A stretch of DNA of 5,032 nt from Trebonia sp. (GTDB taxonomy: Bacteria > Actinomycetota > Actinomycetes > Streptosporangiales > Streptosporangiaceae). The stretch spans positions 1-5,032 of the forward strand of contig JASHXJ010000009.1 in NCBI GenBank assembly GCA_030043595.1. Direction: 5' to 3'. A model generated the notes under the pieces. It saw only the letters and a list, made by a program, of their open reading frames with translations. It had not been told where the DNA came from and ran no database searches. This document shows positions 4,627-5,032 of this stretch, in pieces (position 1 is the stretch's first letter; each line of letters begins with the position of its first letter). The position numbers and the translations under genes were made by a program.

Positions 4627-4794
4627 ATGGCGGCGATGAAGCCGCGGACGGGCGATGGCCCGCTCGAGGTGACCAAGGAGGGCCGTGGCATCGTGATGCG
4701 CGTCCCTTTGGAGGGGGGCGGCAGGCTCGTTGTCGAGCTGTCGGCTGACGAGGCCGCGAAGCTAGGTGACGCCCTGCAGGCGGCTGTCGCGTAG
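4627..4794 (+). CDS. DUF3117 small conserved protein
   Basis: A 55-aa protein of the actinobacterial DUF3117 family; its function is not known to me. It starts MAAMKPRTGDGPLE, then has a Gly-rich basic segment (TKEGRGIVMRVPLEGGG, residues 16-32), a short hydrophobic strand RLVVELS and an acidic/alanine-rich C-terminal helix (ADEAAKLGDALQAAV). The middle reads as two or three beta strands followed by a helix. There is no signal peptide, membrane segment or Cys. ATG 4627 is preceded by GAGGAAGGGG (4610-4619) with 7-nt spacing, and the N-terminus from there matches the family; the frame is open further upstream to 4579 but that part is not conserved-looking. From memory a mycobacterial homologue (possibly Rv1211) is almost identical through the core. 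It has its own promoter and long leader, and converges with an O-methyltransferase gene. Ends at TAG 4792-4794. Confidence 0.9.
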   Translation: MAAMKPRTGDGPLEVTKEGRGIVMRVPLEGGGRLVVELSADEAAKLGDALQAAVA

Positions 4795-4875
4795 CACCGT
4801 CGCCGTCGCCGGTCGAGTGCCTCTGGAAATTGCGCGCCCCTGAACTGGAACCCGCTGTCCGTTCGGTGTAATTGT
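4795..4875. other. Convergent intergenic gap, weak termination signals
   Basis: The 81 bp between the two converging genes should hold their terminators. On the plus strand the weak stem GAAC/GTTC (4848-4851/4861-4864) is followed by the T-rich run TGTAATTGTTTATCTTTT (4867-4884), which enters the end of the opposite gene. On the minus strand only a short ACCG/CGGT stem (4796-4799/4810-4813) is seen. Neither is strong. Confidence 0.25.
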
Positions 4876-5032
4876 TTATCTTTTGATGGCGGCGAGCAGG
4901 CCGTCAGCGATGGGAAGCAGCAGCGGGATCAGCCGTTCGTCCACCCTGATCGTGTCGGTGAGCTCGCGCGCGCCGTCCGCCGCCGGCCCGGCTCCGGCCC
5001 GCAGCGCGTCGTTGAAGACGACGATGCCGCCG
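4876..5032 (-). CDS. Family 3 SAM-dependent O-methyltransferase, C-terminal fragment
   Basis: The last 51 residues of a gene that enters from beyond the right edge and ends at TAA (4878-4876 on the minus strand). It reads GGIVVFNDALRAG, then TDTIRVDERLIPLLLPIADGLLAAIKR at the end. This is the C-terminus of the caffeoyl-CoA O-methyltransferase-like family (Methyltransf_3): the strand after the post-II loop GG, then ERL-P-LLP--DGLL--K at the end. Such enzymes are usually about 215 aa and methylate catechol-like hydroxyls using SAM and Mg2+; the substrate cannot be told from this fragment. In metal-dependent members this strand usually carries Asp-Asn (DN); here the order is Asn-Asp (FNDAL), so metal dependence is uncertain. 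In actinomycetes a gene like this often lies near sigE, which would be beyond this window. Identification rests on the C-terminus only. Confidence 0.8.
   Translation of the reverse strand, partial: GGIVVFNDALRAGAGPAADGARELTDTIRVDERLIPLLLPIADGLLAAIKR

Overview
This is high-GC DNA with tight gene packing. It carries an actinobacterial-type branched-chain amino acid cluster, an ssrA (tmRNA) gene of actinobacterial form and a DUF3117 small protein, so the source is almost certainly an actinomycete (Actinomycetota). I cannot name the genus.

Bases 1-3026 hold three co-directional genes for leucine, isoleucine and valine synthesis. They are the C-terminal 266 residues of ketol-acid reductoisomerase (ilvC, start outside the window), 3-isopropylmalate dehydrogenase (leuB, 3 bp downstream) and a fold-type IV branched-chain aminotransferase (ilvE, 59 bp further on). 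IlvC acts in the common Ile/Val pathway, LeuB in the leucine branch, and IlvE makes the final amino acids, so they plausibly form one operon. A weak extra promoter may precede ilvE.

Bases 3027-3420 contain no convincing protein gene but are unusually structured. A weak promoter-like sequence is followed by four consecutive hairpins. The last is a roughly 15-bp stem followed by a T run, which looks like an intrinsic terminator. This is either an elaborate ilvE 3' UTR or an unannotated structured RNA, and it is the best candidate here for something undescribed. A 17-bp dyad overlaps the likely ssrA promoter.

Bases 3421-3792 encode tmRNA. Its tag reads ANSTRTDLALAA, the alanine-identity G-U pair is present, and the 3' CCA is not encoded. 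An 18-bp-arm imperfect inverted repeat begins inside the tmRNA 3' acceptor strand.

Bases 3833-4440 are a non-coding stretch of about 600 bp. It has a C-rich tract with a possible minus-strand G-quadruplex, a perfect 12-bp inverted repeat enclosing a second hairpin, and a cluster of GC-rich hairpins.

Bases 4417-4794 hold a good sigma-70-type promoter, a roughly 175-nt leader that can fold into a three-way structure, and a 55-aa DUF3117 protein. Converging on it is the last 51 residues of a minus-strand family 3 O-methyltransferase, which runs off the window edge. No mobile-element gene, CRISPR array, tRNA or rRNA was seen.
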